Below are positions 42,921 through 51,717 of a stretch of DNA of 64,000 bases, piece by piece. The stretch comes from Micromonospora pattaloongensis (GTDB lineage Bacteria; Actinomycetota; Actinomycetes; Mycobacteriales; Micromonosporaceae), in contig NZ_FNPH01000001.1 in NCBI RefSeq assembly GCF_900107255.1, positions 930,001 to 994,000 on the forward strand, in the 5' to 3' direction. A model generated the notes under the pieces. That model was not told the DNA's origin, made no database searches, and worked only from the letters and a program-made list of their open reading frames with translations. Made by a program: the position numbers and the translations under genes. Each line of letters begins with the position of its first letter. The stretch's first letter is position 1.

Positions 42921-42934
42921 GGGGAGCTGGCGTA

Positions 42935-44266
42935 GTGGCGGTCCTGGGTTTCGCGACCACGATGGCGGTCGTCACCGGCCTGATTCACCTGTACCTGTGG
43001 AAACGGCTGATCCGCGACACCACCCGACCCGGGCGTGGGCGTCGCGTCGGCGGTCTCGTGATGCTCGCCCTGGCGGTGCTCGTGCCGGCCACGCTGGTCG
43101 GGACCCGGTCGGGCGTCACCTGGCTGGCCTGGCCGGGTTACATCTGGCTGGCCGTCATGTTCTACCTGTTGGTGATCCTGGCCGTGCTCGAGCTGCCGCT
43201 GCTGCCGGTGCGGATCGCGCTGCGCCGGCGCTCCCGCCGCCCCGCCCCGCGACCCGAGCCGCGGCCGGAGCCGGCGCTGGTCGGCGCGACCGAACCGGTG
43301 GCAAGCTCCCCGGCGGACCCGGAGCCGGCGCGGCCGGGCGTGACCGACCCGGCGGAGCGCACCGCGGCCATCGACCCGTCCGTCCCGCCGCCCGCCACGC
43401 CGCCGGCCGGGCCGGCGCCGGACCACGACCCGCAGCGGCGGCTGCTGCTCGCCCGCGGCGCCGCGATCTTCGCCGGCCTGACCGCCGCCGGGCTCACCGG
43501 GTACGGCGTGCGGACCGCCCTGGCACCGCCCCGGCTGGACCGGGTGCAGATCCCCCTGGCGAAACTCCCGCGGAGCATGGACGGGTTCCGGATCGCGACG
43601 GTCTCCGACATCCACCTCGGCCCGCTGAACGGGCGCGCCCGTACGGAACGCATCGTGGCGATGATCAACCAGCTGGACGCGGACGTCGTGGCGGTGGTCG
43701 GCGACCTGGTGGACGGAACGGTCGGCGAGCTGGGGCCCGCCGCGGCCCCGCTGCGGGACCTCCGGTCGCGCCACGGCGCCTTCTTCGTCACCGGCAACCA
43801 TGAGTACTACTCCGGCGCCGAGGAGTGGATCGACGAGCTGGGGCGGCTCGGTCTGCGCGTGCTGCAGAACGAGCGGCTGGAGATCGCGGCGCGCGGCGGG
43901 GTGCTCGACCTCGCGGGGGTCAACGACGTGACGGGCGCCAGCGCGGGCCCGGGGTCCGGGCCGGACTACGCCAGGGCGCTCGGCGGACGGGATCCGGGCC
44001 GGCCCGTCGTGTTGATGGCGCACCAGCCGGTGCAGGCGCACGAGGCGGCGCGGCACGGGGTGGACCTGCAGCTGTCCGGCCACACCCACGGCGGCCAGAT
44101 CGTCCCGTTCAATTACCTGGTCCGGCTGCAGCAGCCGGTCGTCTCCGGGCTGGGGACGGTCGACGGCACGCAGGTCTATGTGACCAACGGCGCGGGATTC
44201 TGGGGACCGCCCGTCCGGGTCGGCGCGCCGCCGCAGGTCAGCCTCGTCGAGCTGCGCAGCGCCTGA
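42935..44266 (+). CDS. Membrane-anchored metallophosphoesterase
   Basis: The 443-residue protein has three or four membrane helices in the first 100 residues, a long Pro/Ala/Glu-rich linker (about 100-170), another helix near 180, and a calcineurin-type phosphoesterase domain. Metal motifs are TVSDIHLG, VVGDLVDG, FFVTGNHEYY and LSGHTHGGQI. This YaeI-type domain is probably outside the cell and cleaves a phosphodiester or UDP-sugar lipid. It lies 14 nt after moaD. No link to Mo cofactor is evident. Confidence 0.88.
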   Translation: MAVLGFATTMAVVTGLIHLYLWKRLIRDTTRPGRGRRVGGLVMLALAVLVPATLVGTRSGVTWLAWPGYIWLAVMFYLLVILAVLELPLLPVRIALRRRSRRPAPRPEPRPEPALVGATEPVASSPADPEPARPGVTDPAERTAAIDPSVPPPATPPAGPAPDHDPQRRLLLARGAAIFAGLTAAGLTGYGVRTALAPPRLDRVQIPLAKLPRSMDGFRIATVSDIHLGPLNGRARTERIVAMINQLDADVVAVVGDLVDGTVGELGPAAAPLRDLRSRHGAFFVTGNHEYYSGAEEWIDELGRLGLRVLQNERLEIAARGGVLDLAGVNDVTGASAGPGSGPDYARALGGRDPGRPVVLMAHQPVQAHEAARHGVDLQLSGHTHGGQIVPFNYLVRLQQPVVSGLGTVDGTQVYVTNGAGFWGPPVRVGAPPQVSLVELRSA

Positions 44267-44338
44267 CGCCGGCACCGACGCGGTCGGCATTGCGCAGATC
44301 ACGGTCGCGCGTGGCGACACGCCGGCCGCCGGACGGGC

Positions 44339-47300
44339 ATGACAGGATGCGGCGTGCCTCCGTTCAGCGCCGTACCCGCCGGGGGCTCGACCGTGCGCAC
44401 CGGCTCGTTCGTGGCGGACCTGCACATCCACTCGAAGTATTCGCGTGCCTGCAGCCGTGACCTCAACCTGCCGAACCTCGCGTGGTGGGCCCGACGCAAG
44501 GGAGTCAGCCTCCTCGGCACCGGCGACTTCACGCACCCCGCCTGGTTCGAGCACCTGCGGGAGACGCTGCGCCCGGCCGAGCCCGGCCTTTACCGTCTCG
44601 ACCCCGACGCCGAGCGCGAGATCGCGCGCCGGCTGCCGCCGCGGCTGGCCAGCGTCGCCGAGGCCAACCCCGTGCGTTACCTGCTCAGCGTCGAGATCTC
44701 CACGATCTACAAGCGGGACGACCGCACGCGCAAGGTGCACCACCTGATCTATCTGCCGGACCTCGACGCAGTCGCCCGCTTCAACACGGCCCTGGGCCGG
44801 ATCGGCAACCTCGGCTCGGACGGCCGCCCGATCCTCGGGCTCGACTCCCGCGACCTGCTGGAGATCACCCTCGAGGCCAGTCCCGACGGGTACCTGGTGC
44901 CCGCGCACATCTGGACCCCGTGGTTCTCCGCCCTGGGTTCGAAGTCGGGCTTCGACGCCATCGCCGACTGCTACGCCGACCTGGCCGACCACATCTTCGC
45001 GGTCGAGACCGGCCTCTCCTCCGACCCTGCGATGAACTGGCGCGTCTCCAGCCTCGACCGCTACCGCCTCGTCTCCAACTCCGACGCCCACTCCCCCGGC
45101 GCCCTCGCGCGGGAGGCGACCGTCTTCGAAACCCCGTTGGACTACTTCGCGATCCGGGACGCGCTGCGCACCGGCGACGGGCTGCGGGGCACGATCGAGT
45201 TCTTCCCCGAGGAGGGGAAGTACCACGCCGACGGTCACCGGCTCTGCGGCGTCAACTGGCAGCCCGAGCAGACCCGCGCGGCACAGGGGCGGTGCCCGCA
45301 GTGCGGGAAGGCGCTGACCGTCGGGGTGCTGAGCCGGGTCGAGGAGCTCGCCGACCGCGCCGACGGCGAGCGGCCGCCGCACGCCCGGGACGTCACGCAC
45401 CTGGTCCCGCTCCCCGAGATCCTCGGGGAGATCAACGGCGTCGGCCCGAAGTCGAAGACCGTGGAAGGCCAGCTCAACACGGTCGTCGCCGCGCTCGGCG
45501 CCGAGCTGGACATCCTGACGACCACCCCGCTCGACGACATCGGACAGGCCGGCGGGGAACTGCTGGCCGAGGCGATCGGGCGGCTGCGCCGCGGCGAGGT
45601 GCGCCGCACGCCCGGCTACGACGGGGAGTACGGAGTGATCAAGCTCTTCGACCCGACCGAGCTGCCCCGGACGGGCCGCGCCAGCCAGCCCGACGCGCTC
45701 TTCGACGTACCCGCGCCGGACCCGCGGCCGACCGCGGCGCCGGCGCCGAAGCGGAAGCGGACGGCGAAGGCGCCTTCTTCCGCCCCCCAGCGGGTGAAGA
45801 ACGCCCCGGTCGCGCCGGTGGCGCCGCCGATCGCGCCCCCGCCCTCCCCGCACGAGCCGTTCGAACCGATGCTCGCCGGGATGGAGGAGGTCGGGACCGG
45901 GCTGCTGGACCGGCTCGACGCGATGCAGCGGGTGGCGGCGTCCGCGCCGGGCGGGCCGCTGCTCATCGTCGCCGGACCGGGGACGGGCAAGACCCGCACC
46001 CTCACCCACCGGATCGCGTACCTCTGCGCCGAGCTCAACGTCTACCCCGAGCACTGCCTGGCGATCACCTTCACCCGGCGCGCCGCCGAGGAGCTGCGCG
46101 CCCGGCTCGACACGCTGCTCGGCCCGGTCGCCGAGGACGTCACCGTCGGCACCTTCCACTCGCTGGGTCTGACGATCCTGCGCGAGAACGCCGGCGCCGC
46201 GGGGCTGCCCGCCGACTTCCGCATCGCGGACGACACCGAACGGGCGCAGGCCCGTGCGGAGGCCGGCGACAACGAGGCCGCGTACCTGAAGCTGCTGCGC
46301 GGAGAGGGCCTCGTCGACCTCGACGAACTGGTCACCCTGCCGGTACGGCTGCTGCGCGACGACCCGGAGCTGGTCGAGCGCTACCGGGACCGGTGGCGGT
46401 GGGTCTTCGTCGACGAGTACCAGGACGTCGACGCCGTCCAGTACGAGCTGCTGCGGCTGCTCAGCCCCGCCGACGGCAACCTGTGCGCGATCGGCGATCC
46501 CGACCAGGCGATCTACTCGTTCCGCGGCGCGGACGTCTCGTACTTCCTGCGGTTCTCGGAGGACTTCGTCGACGCCCGCCTGGTGCGCCTCACCCGCAAC
46601 TACCGCTCGTCGCCGCCGATCCTCGCCGCCGCCGTGCAGGCGATCGGGCCGACCACCCTGGTGCGCGGCCGACGACTCGACCCGGCCCGGCTCGACCCGG
46701 AGGCGCCGCTGGTCGGCCGCTACCCGGCCGCCTCCGTCGCCGACGAGGCGGGCTTCGTCGCCCGTACGGTCGACGAGCTCGTCGGTGGCGTCTCGCACCG
46801 CTCCCTCGACACCGGCCGCATCGACGGGCGCTCCTCGAGCGTCTCCTTCTCCGACATCGCGGTGCTCTACCGCACCGACGCGCAGGCCGCGCCGATCGTC
46901 GACGCGCTCACCCGCGCCGGAATCCCGGTGCAGAAGCGGTCACACGACCGGCTGCGCGACCGGCCCGGCGTGGCCGCGATCGCGCGCGAGCTGCGGCACG
47001 CGAGCGGGCTGGGCGGGTCGCTCGCCGCCCGGGTCCGCCTCGCCGGGCAGGTTCTCGCCGACCGCTTCGCGATGCCCACGCTCGACGCGACCCCGGCCGT
47101 CGCCCCGGCCGACATCTGGGCCGCGGTGGAGGTGCTCACCCCGCTCGCCCAGCGCTGCGGCGACGACCTGCCGCTCTTCCTGTCGCAGATCGCCACCGGC
47201 GCGGAGGTCGACGCGCTCGACCCGCGCGCCGAGGCGGTCACGCTGCTGACCCTGCACGCCGCCAAGGGCCTGGAGTTCCCGGTGGTCTTCCTGGTCGGCG

Positions 47301-47566
47301 CCGAGGATGGCCTGCTCCCGCTGCGACTGCCGGGCGCGACGCCGGACGACGGCGAGGTGGCCGAGGAGCGGCGACTGTTCTTCGTCGGGCTGACCCGGGC
47401 GCAGGACCGGCTCTACGTCAGCCACGTCCGACGCCGGCTCCGGCACGGCAGCGAACGCGACTGCGCGCCGACCCCGTTCCTCGACGCGATCGACGCCGGG
47501 CTCTTCGAACGCCTCGGCGAGACCGAACCGCGCCGACCGAAGGACCGCCAGCTGCGGCTGCTGTGA
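44339..47566 (+). CDS. PHP phosphoesterase-UvrD helicase fusion
   Basis: The 1075-residue protein joins two enzymes. Residues about 20-330 form a PHP domain (DLHIHSKYSRACS, GTGDFTHP, LSVEISTI, VPAHIWTPW, VSNSDAHSP), then a zinc-ribbon-like LCGVNW...GRCPQCGKAL and an HhH-like INGVGPKSKTVEG. After a Pro/Ala-rich linker (about 460-510) a UvrD/Rep helicase follows: AGPGTGKTRTL, FVDEYQDVDAVQ, GDPDQAIYSFRGAD, LTRNYRSS, LTLHAAKGLEFPVVFLVG and VGLTRAQDRLYVSH. Start is ATG 44339 or GTG 44354. It probably repairs or unwinds DNA with end-processing by PHP. Confidence 0.93.
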   Translation: MTGCGVPPFSAVPAGGSTVRTGSFVADLHIHSKYSRACSRDLNLPNLAWWARRKGVSLLGTGDFTHPAWFEHLRETLRPAEPGLYRLDPDAEREIARRLPPRLASVAEANPVRYLLSVEISTIYKRDDRTRKVHHLIYLPDLDAVARFNTALGRIGNLGSDGRPILGLDSRDLLEITLEASPDGYLVPAHIWTPWFSALGSKSGFDAIADCYADLADHIFAVETGLSSDPAMNWRVSSLDRYRLVSNSDAHSPGALAREATVFETPLDYFAIRDALRTGDGLRGTIEFFPEEGKYHADGHRLCGVNWQPEQTRAAQGRCPQCGKALTVGVLSRVEELADRADGERPPHARDVTHLVPLPEILGEINGVGPKSKTVEGQLNTVVAALGAELDILTTTPLDDIGQAGGELLAEAIGRLRRGEVRRTPGYDGEYGVIKLFDPTELPRTGRASQPDALFDVPAPDPRPTAAPAPKRKRTAKAPSSAPQRVKNAPVAPVAPPIAPPPSPHEPFEPMLAGMEEVGTGLLDRLDAMQRVAASAPGGPLLIVAGPGTGKTRTLTHRIAYLCAELNVYPEHCLAITFTRRAAEELRARLDTLLGPVAEDVTVGTFHSLGLTILRENAGAAGLPADFRIADDTERAQARAEAGDNEAAYLKLLRGEGLVDLDELVTLPVRLLRDDPELVERYRDRWRWVFVDEYQDVDAVQYELLRLLSPADGNLCAIGDPDQAIYSFRGADVSYFLRFSEDFVDARLVRLTRNYRSSPPILAAAVQAIGPTTLVRGRRLDPARLDPEAPLVGRYPAASVADEAGFVARTVDELVGGVSHRSLDTGRIDGRSSSVSFSDIAVLYRTDAQAAPIVDALTRAGIPVQKRSHDRLRDRPGVAAIARELRHASGLGGSLAARVRLAGQVLADRFAMPTLDATPAVAPADIWAAVEVLTPLAQRCGDDLPLFLSQIATGAEVDALDPRAEAVTLLTLHAAKGLEFPVVFLVGAEDGLLPLRLPGATPDDGEVAEERRLFFVGLTRAQDRLYVSHVRRRLRHGSERDCAPTPFLDAIDAGLFERLGETEPRRPKDRQLRLL

Positions 47567-47579
47567 ACCCGGCCCGGTG

Positions 47580-48545
47580 TCACCGCCGTTCGGTCGAGAC
47601 CACCAGCGCGACGCCGACCACGATGATCCCGCCGCCGACGAGGACCGGAACGCTGACCGGCTCGGCGAGCAGCAGCGCGCCGAGCGCCACCGCGACCGCC
47701 GGGTTGACGTACGCGTACGTCGAGACCAGCGAGATCGGCGCGTGGTGCAGCAGCCACACGTACGCCGTGAAGGCGACGAGCGAGCCGGCGACCATCAGGT
47801 AGAGCAGGGCGAGCCAGGACCGGGTGGAGACCGCGCCGAGGTCGAACCCGCGCTGCTCGCCCCGTGCCACGGCGAGCAGCGCGATCGCGGCGGCGCCGGC
47901 GAGCATCTCGTACACGGTCGCCACGAACGGGTCGTCGGGCATCGGGAGCCGGCCGGAGGCGAACGAGCCGATCGACCAGGACGCGGCCGCGGCGACCACC
48001 GTCAGGGCGCCGGCGATCGGGACGACGCCGGCCTCGCCACCGGGCAGGATCAGCACGATCAGCCCGGCGAAGCCGACGGCGACACCGGCCACCGTCGCGA
48101 TCCGGGGCCGGTCGGCGGTGGCCAGGCGCAAGAGCACGACCAGCAGCGGCACGGTCGCGACGAGCAGCGCCGCGATCCCCGACGGGACGGCCACCCCGGG
48201 CGGGCCCGACTCGGCCAGCACGACCAGTCCGTTGCCGCCGGCGAGCAGCAGCACGCCGACCAGCGCGGCGGAGCCGAGTTGTCGGGGCGTCACCCGCAGG
48301 GCGGAACGGCCGCGCCGGAGCCGCAGGATCACGGCGAGCACCAGGGCCGCGGTCGCGAACCGCGCCGCGGCCGACAGGAACGGCGGCATCGTCTCGACGG
48401 CGATGCGGATGCCCAGGTAGGTGGAGCCCCAGACGACGTAGACGATCGCCAGCGCCAGCCAGATCAGTCCCGGTGACGTGGCGGCCGGGACGGGCGCCGG
48501 CGGGTGTCCCGGCGACGTTCGCATGCTTCCGGTGGATGAGGTCAT
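47580..48545 (-). CDS. EamA-family transporter
   Basis: The 321-residue drug/metabolite transporter has ten hydrophobic helices in two EamA repeats. Signature stretches are YVVWGSTYLGIRIAVETMPPFLSAAARF in the first and LLYLMVAGSLVAFTAYVWLLHHAPISLVSTYAYVNPAVAVALGALLLAEP in the second. Such proteins export metabolites or amino acids. TAGCGT on this strand (48555-48560) lies 9 nt before the ATG. Confidence 0.92.
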   Translation of the reverse strand: MTSSTGSMRTSPGHPPAPVPAATSPGLIWLALAIVYVVWGSTYLGIRIAVETMPPFLSAAARFATAALVLAVILRLRRGRSALRVTPRQLGSAALVGVLLLAGGNGLVVLAESGPPGVAVPSGIAALLVATVPLLVVLLRLATADRPRIATVAGVAVGFAGLIVLILPGGEAGVVPIAGALTVVAAAASWSIGSFASGRLPMPDDPFVATVYEMLAGAAAIALLAVARGEQRGFDLGAVSTRSWLALLYLMVAGSLVAFTAYVWLLHHAPISLVSTYAYVNPAVAVALGALLLAEPVSVPVLVGGGIIVVGVALVVSTERR

Positions 48546-48642
48546 CGGAAGATCACGCTACGGTGGCCAGAGGTCGCCGTCCCGAACGGGGTGGGCGTCT
48601 CACCTCTTCGTTGCCGGGTTCGTCGCGCAGGAGGACAGCCCC

Positions 48643-49266
48643 ATGCCGCACCGAGGACCGTCCGGCGGTGATCCGCATCCCGGCCGGCGGCCACCGGAGG
48701 CGTACGGGCGACCGGCGGAGCCCCGGGCGGCAGAGCCCCGGGCGGCAGAGCCGCGGGCGGCGGGGCCGGACGGCCGCGCCGGGCGGCCTGACCCCGCGGC
48801 CGGCGACGGCCGGTACTACGCGGCGGCGGTCCCCTCCCCGGACACCCGGCCGCCGGCCCGATCCCGGCCCCGGTGGTGGATGGTGCTCGCCGTGGTCGTG
48901 CCGCTCCTCGTGATCGTCGGGGCCGGAACGGTGATCCGCCTGCTCGGCGGCGACGGGGACACGGCGGCCGGACCGGGGGAGGGCGCGTCCGGGCGCGCTC
49001 CCGCGCCGCAGGCCGGCTCGTCGGACGCGCGGTTCGTCAAGGCGGGCGAATGCCTGCGCAACGAGGGGGAGCCGCGCCGGCCGAAGCTGGTGATCGCGAC
49101 CTGCGGCCCCGCCACGTACGAGGTGTTGGCGCGCTTCGACGGCGCGACGGCCGGGGAGGCGGACGCGAAGCAGAAGTGCCGTGCCGTGCCGGGCTACACC
49201 GACTGGTTCTACTTCAAGACGGAGTTCAACGCCCTCGACTACGTCCTCTGTCTCAAGCTGCGGTGA
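48643..49266 (+). CDS. LppU/SCO3897-like membrane protein, copy 1
   Basis: The 207-residue protein has a Pro/Ala/Arg-rich cytoplasmic head with an EPRAA tandem repeat (about 26-40), one membrane helix at about 84-106, and a C-terminal extracellular domain. That domain has four cysteines (GECLRNEG, ATCGP, KCRAV, YVLCLKL) that probably form two disulfides. It belongs to the LppU/SCO3897 group of unknown function. A GGAGG Shine-Dalgarno lies at 48629-48633. It is paralogous to the next gene. Confidence 0.75.
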   Translation: MPHRGPSGGDPHPGRRPPEAYGRPAEPRAAEPRAAEPRAAGPDGRAGRPDPAAGDGRYYAAAVPSPDTRPPARSRPRWWMVLAVVVPLLVIVGAGTVIRLLGGDGDTAAGPGEGASGRAPAPQAGSSDARFVKAGECLRNEGEPRRPKLVIATCGPATYEVLARFDGATAGEADAKQKCRAVPGYTDWFYFKTEFNALDYVLCLKLR

Positions 49267-49405
49267 TCGCCGGTTTCAAGATCCCGCGACGTGGTCCGGA
49301 TTGCCCGCGAGCAGGGCGGCTGGCGCGGTCACGCTACCGTGCGGGGAGCACGGGGCGATCACCGACGCCGATCTCCCCTGTACACCCTTCGACGCTAGGA
49401 AGATC

Positions 49406-50179
49406 ATGTCCAGCTACGGACCGCCGGGCGCGCCCGGCCAGGGCCAGCCCGACGAGCCGTACGGGCAGCCGCCCCAGCCGCCGGCGCCGCCGCCACCCGG
49501 CGAATATCCGCCACCGCCCGCCTATACCCCGCCGCCGGCGCCGGGTGCCCCGGCCGGCAGCCCTCCGCCGGCCGGCGCCTTCCCCCCGCCCCCGCCCGGT
49601 GCCTTCCCCCCGCCCCCGCCCGGTGGCTTTCCGCCGCCCCCGCAGGGCGGCTTCCCGGCCCCCGACTATCCGGCGCCGTCCTCCGGCGCCCCGGCGTGGG
49701 GTCAGCCGCCGGCGCCCGGCATGCCCGTGCCGCCCCCCGCGTCATCGAAGCGCGGGCTCAAGATCGGCCTGATCATCGGGGCGGTCGTCCTGCTGCTGCT
49801 CTGCCTCTGCGGCGGCCTGTTCGTGTACGCGGTGGCGAACTACGAGGACGACGCCGCCGACTCGGTGGCGGCGCCGACGGCCAGCGCGTCGCCGTCGGAG
49901 AGCCCGAGCGTCAGCCCGAGCCCCAGCGAGGACGACACCGCCGACGACGATCTGGTCAAGGGCGACTGCGTGGTCAACGAGGGGACCGACTCCGACGCGG
50001 AGCTGCGCAAGGTGCCGTGCGGGCCGGACACCTTCGAGATCCTTGCGAAGATCCCCTTCACCACGGATTCGAAGCGCTGCGAGAACCAGTTCATGGGGTC
50101 GCCGGAGACGGACACGACCTTCACCAGCGACGGGCCGGGGAGCCTCAACGACTTCGTGCTCTGCATGAAGGAGCGCTGA
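49406..50179 (+). CDS. LppU/SCO3897-like membrane protein, copy 2
   Basis: The 257-residue paralogue has a Pro/Gly/Tyr-rich head (about 1-112, with repeated FPPPPPG units), a membrane helix at about 117-140 (LKIGLIIGAVVLLLLCLCGGLFVYAV), a Ser/Pro/Glu linker and the same four-cysteine domain. Its cysteines lie in GDCVVNEG, VPCGP, KRCENQ and FVLCMKER. AGGAAG precedes the ATG. The gene is followed by the 23-bp perfect palindrome. Confidence 0.75.
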   Translation: MSSYGPPGAPGQGQPDEPYGQPPQPPAPPPPGEYPPPPAYTPPPAPGAPAGSPPPAGAFPPPPPGAFPPPPPGGFPPPPQGGFPAPDYPAPSSGAPAWGQPPAPGMPVPPPASSKRGLKIGLIIGAVVLLLLCLCGGLFVYAVANYEDDAADSVAAPTASASPSESPSVSPSPSEDDTADDDLVKGDCVVNEGTDSDAELRKVPCGPDTFEILAKIPFTTDSKRCENQFMGSPETDTTFTSDGPGSLNDFVLCMKER

Positions 50180-50206
50180 GCCGCGGCGTCAGCACCAGAG
50201 GCCGAT

Positions 50207-50258
50207 AGGAATAACTAGGGCTGTCTAGCGAAAATGCTAGACAGCCCTAGTTATTCCT
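50207..50258. repeat. Perfect 23-bp inverted repeat with 6-nt loop
   Basis: The left arm (50207-50229) and right arm (50236-50258) are exact complements, separated by GAAAAT. Each arm starts AGGAATAACTAGGGC (or ends with its complement) and holds two CTAG tetramers. The arms are markedly AT-rich for this genome. No T-tract follows. It may be a factor-independent hairpin, an operator for the ATPase gene 87 bp further on, or both. Confidence 0.85.
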
Positions 50259-50345
50259 CGATCCGCGCCGGCCACAGTCGACACGCGCTACCCGCATCTA
50301 CGTTTGTCTAGCCGTCGAGGTAGACGGGCCGATAGCGTGCTGGGC

Positions 50346-51590
50346 GTGGATCCGGTCCGCAACCCGTACGCACCCGGCGCCGGGCAGCGCCCACCCGAGC
50401 TCGCCGGTCGCGCCCGCGAGCTGGAGGTCTTCGACGTCGTGCTGGAACGGGTGGCCCGGGGTCGCCCGGAGCGGAGTCTGATGCTCACCGGGCTGCGCGG
50501 CGTCGGCAAGACCGTGCTGCTCAACACCCTGCGCTCGCAGGCGATCGGACGCCTCTGGGGTACGGGAAAGATCGAAGCCCGTCCCGAGCAGTCGCTGCGC
50601 CGGCCGGTGGCCGGGGCGCTGCACATGGCGGTCCGCGAGCTGGCCCCGCACCATCGCGCCCCCGACCGGATCGACGCGTTCCTCGGCGTCCTCAAGGCCT
50701 TCGCGCTGCGCGCGACCCCGGCGACCACCACCGGTCGTGCCGCGCCCCGGCTGCGCGACCGCTGGCAGCCGGGGATCGACGTGCCCGCGACCACCGGCCG
50801 GGCCGACTCCGGCGACATCGAGATCGACCTGGTCGAGCTGTTCAGCGACGCGGCCGACATCGCCACCGACGTCGGCACCGGCATCGCCCTGTTCATCGAC
50901 GAGATGCAGGACCTTGGCCCCCAGGACGTCTCGGCGCTCTGCGCCGCCTGCCACGAGCTCTCCCAGCTCGGCGGGGCGCTGATCGTGGTCGGGGCCGGCC
51001 TGCCGCACCTGCCCGCCGTGCTGTCGGCGGCCAAGTCGTACTCCGAACGGCTCTTCCGCTACCAGCGCATCGACCGGCTCGACCGCGGCGCCGCGGAGCA
51101 GGCGCTCTGTGCCCCCGCGGCGCGCGAGGACGTCGAGTACGAGCCGAAGGCGCTGGAGCTGCTCTACGAGAAATCCGGCGGCTACCCGTACTTCGTCCAG
51201 GCGTACGGCAAGGCGACCTGGGACCACGCCCCCAGCTCCCCGATCACCGCCGCGGACGTCCAGGTGGCCGCGCCGGAGGCGGAGGCCGAGCTGGCGGTGG
51301 GCTTCTTCGGGTCGCGTTTCGAGCGGGCCACGCCGGCCGAACGCGAGTACATGAGGGCGATGGCGGCGCTGTCTCCGGTGACCGGCGAGTCCGACGGCGC
51401 CGGTCGGGACGATATGGACGCCGCGGTCCCGACGGCAGTGATCGCCAGGTCGTTGGGGCGCAAGCCGGCGAGTCTGTCCCCCGCCCGGGACGCCCTGATC
51501 AAAAAGGGTCTGATCTACTCCGGCGAGCGCGGCACGGTGGCGTTCACCGTGCCCCACTTCGGCCGCTACCTGCGTACCCAACCGGCCTGA
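50346..51590 (+). CDS. AAA-family ATPase with winged-helix-like C-terminus
   Basis: The 414-residue P-loop ATPase has LAGRARELEVFDVVLERVARGRPERSLMLTGLRGVGKTVLLN (Walker A GLRGVGKT near residue 45), Walker B ALFIDEMQDLGPQD and a sensor-like VVGAGLPHLP. The C-terminal part (about 330-410, with VIARSLGRKPASLSPARDALIKKGLIYSGERGTVAFTVP) resembles a winged HTH. The architecture recalls ORC/Cdc6-like and STAND ATPases found as orphan genes in actinobacteria. TAGCGT (50333-50338) ends 7 nt before GTG 50346. Role unknown. Confidence 0.83.
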   Translation: MDPVRNPYAPGAGQRPPELAGRARELEVFDVVLERVARGRPERSLMLTGLRGVGKTVLLNTLRSQAIGRLWGTGKIEARPEQSLRRPVAGALHMAVRELAPHHRAPDRIDAFLGVLKAFALRATPATTTGRAAPRLRDRWQPGIDVPATTGRADSGDIEIDLVELFSDAADIATDVGTGIALFIDEMQDLGPQDVSALCAACHELSQLGGALIVVGAGLPHLPAVLSAAKSYSERLFRYQRIDRLDRGAAEQALCAPAAREDVEYEPKALELLYEKSGGYPYFVQAYGKATWDHAPSSPITAADVQVAAPEAEAELAVGFFGSRFERATPAEREYMRAMAALSPVTGESDGAGRDDMDAAVPTAVIARSLGRKPASLSPARDALIKKGLIYSGERGTVAFTVPHFGRYLRTQPA

Positions 51591-51717
51591 GCCGCGGCGG
51601 CCGGGTCCCGCCTACGCCGACGAGCGGCCCCGTCCGTCCCCTGCGGACGTCGGCGCCGGCTGCACCACGTCGGGCATTCCGCGCGTGGAGAGTGGACGCA
51701 GCGGGTATGACTGGTCC

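Noticed and set aside
42857-46798. 1313-residue antisense open frame across moaD, phosphoesterase and helicase
   Set aside because: Composition is Arg/Gly/Val/Asp without domains; it lies opposite well-supported genes with clear motifs.
44482-47802. 1106-residue same-strand frame overlapping the PHP-UvrD gene
   Set aside because: Shadow of the helicase in the +1 frame with Arg/Ala-rich product and no homology.
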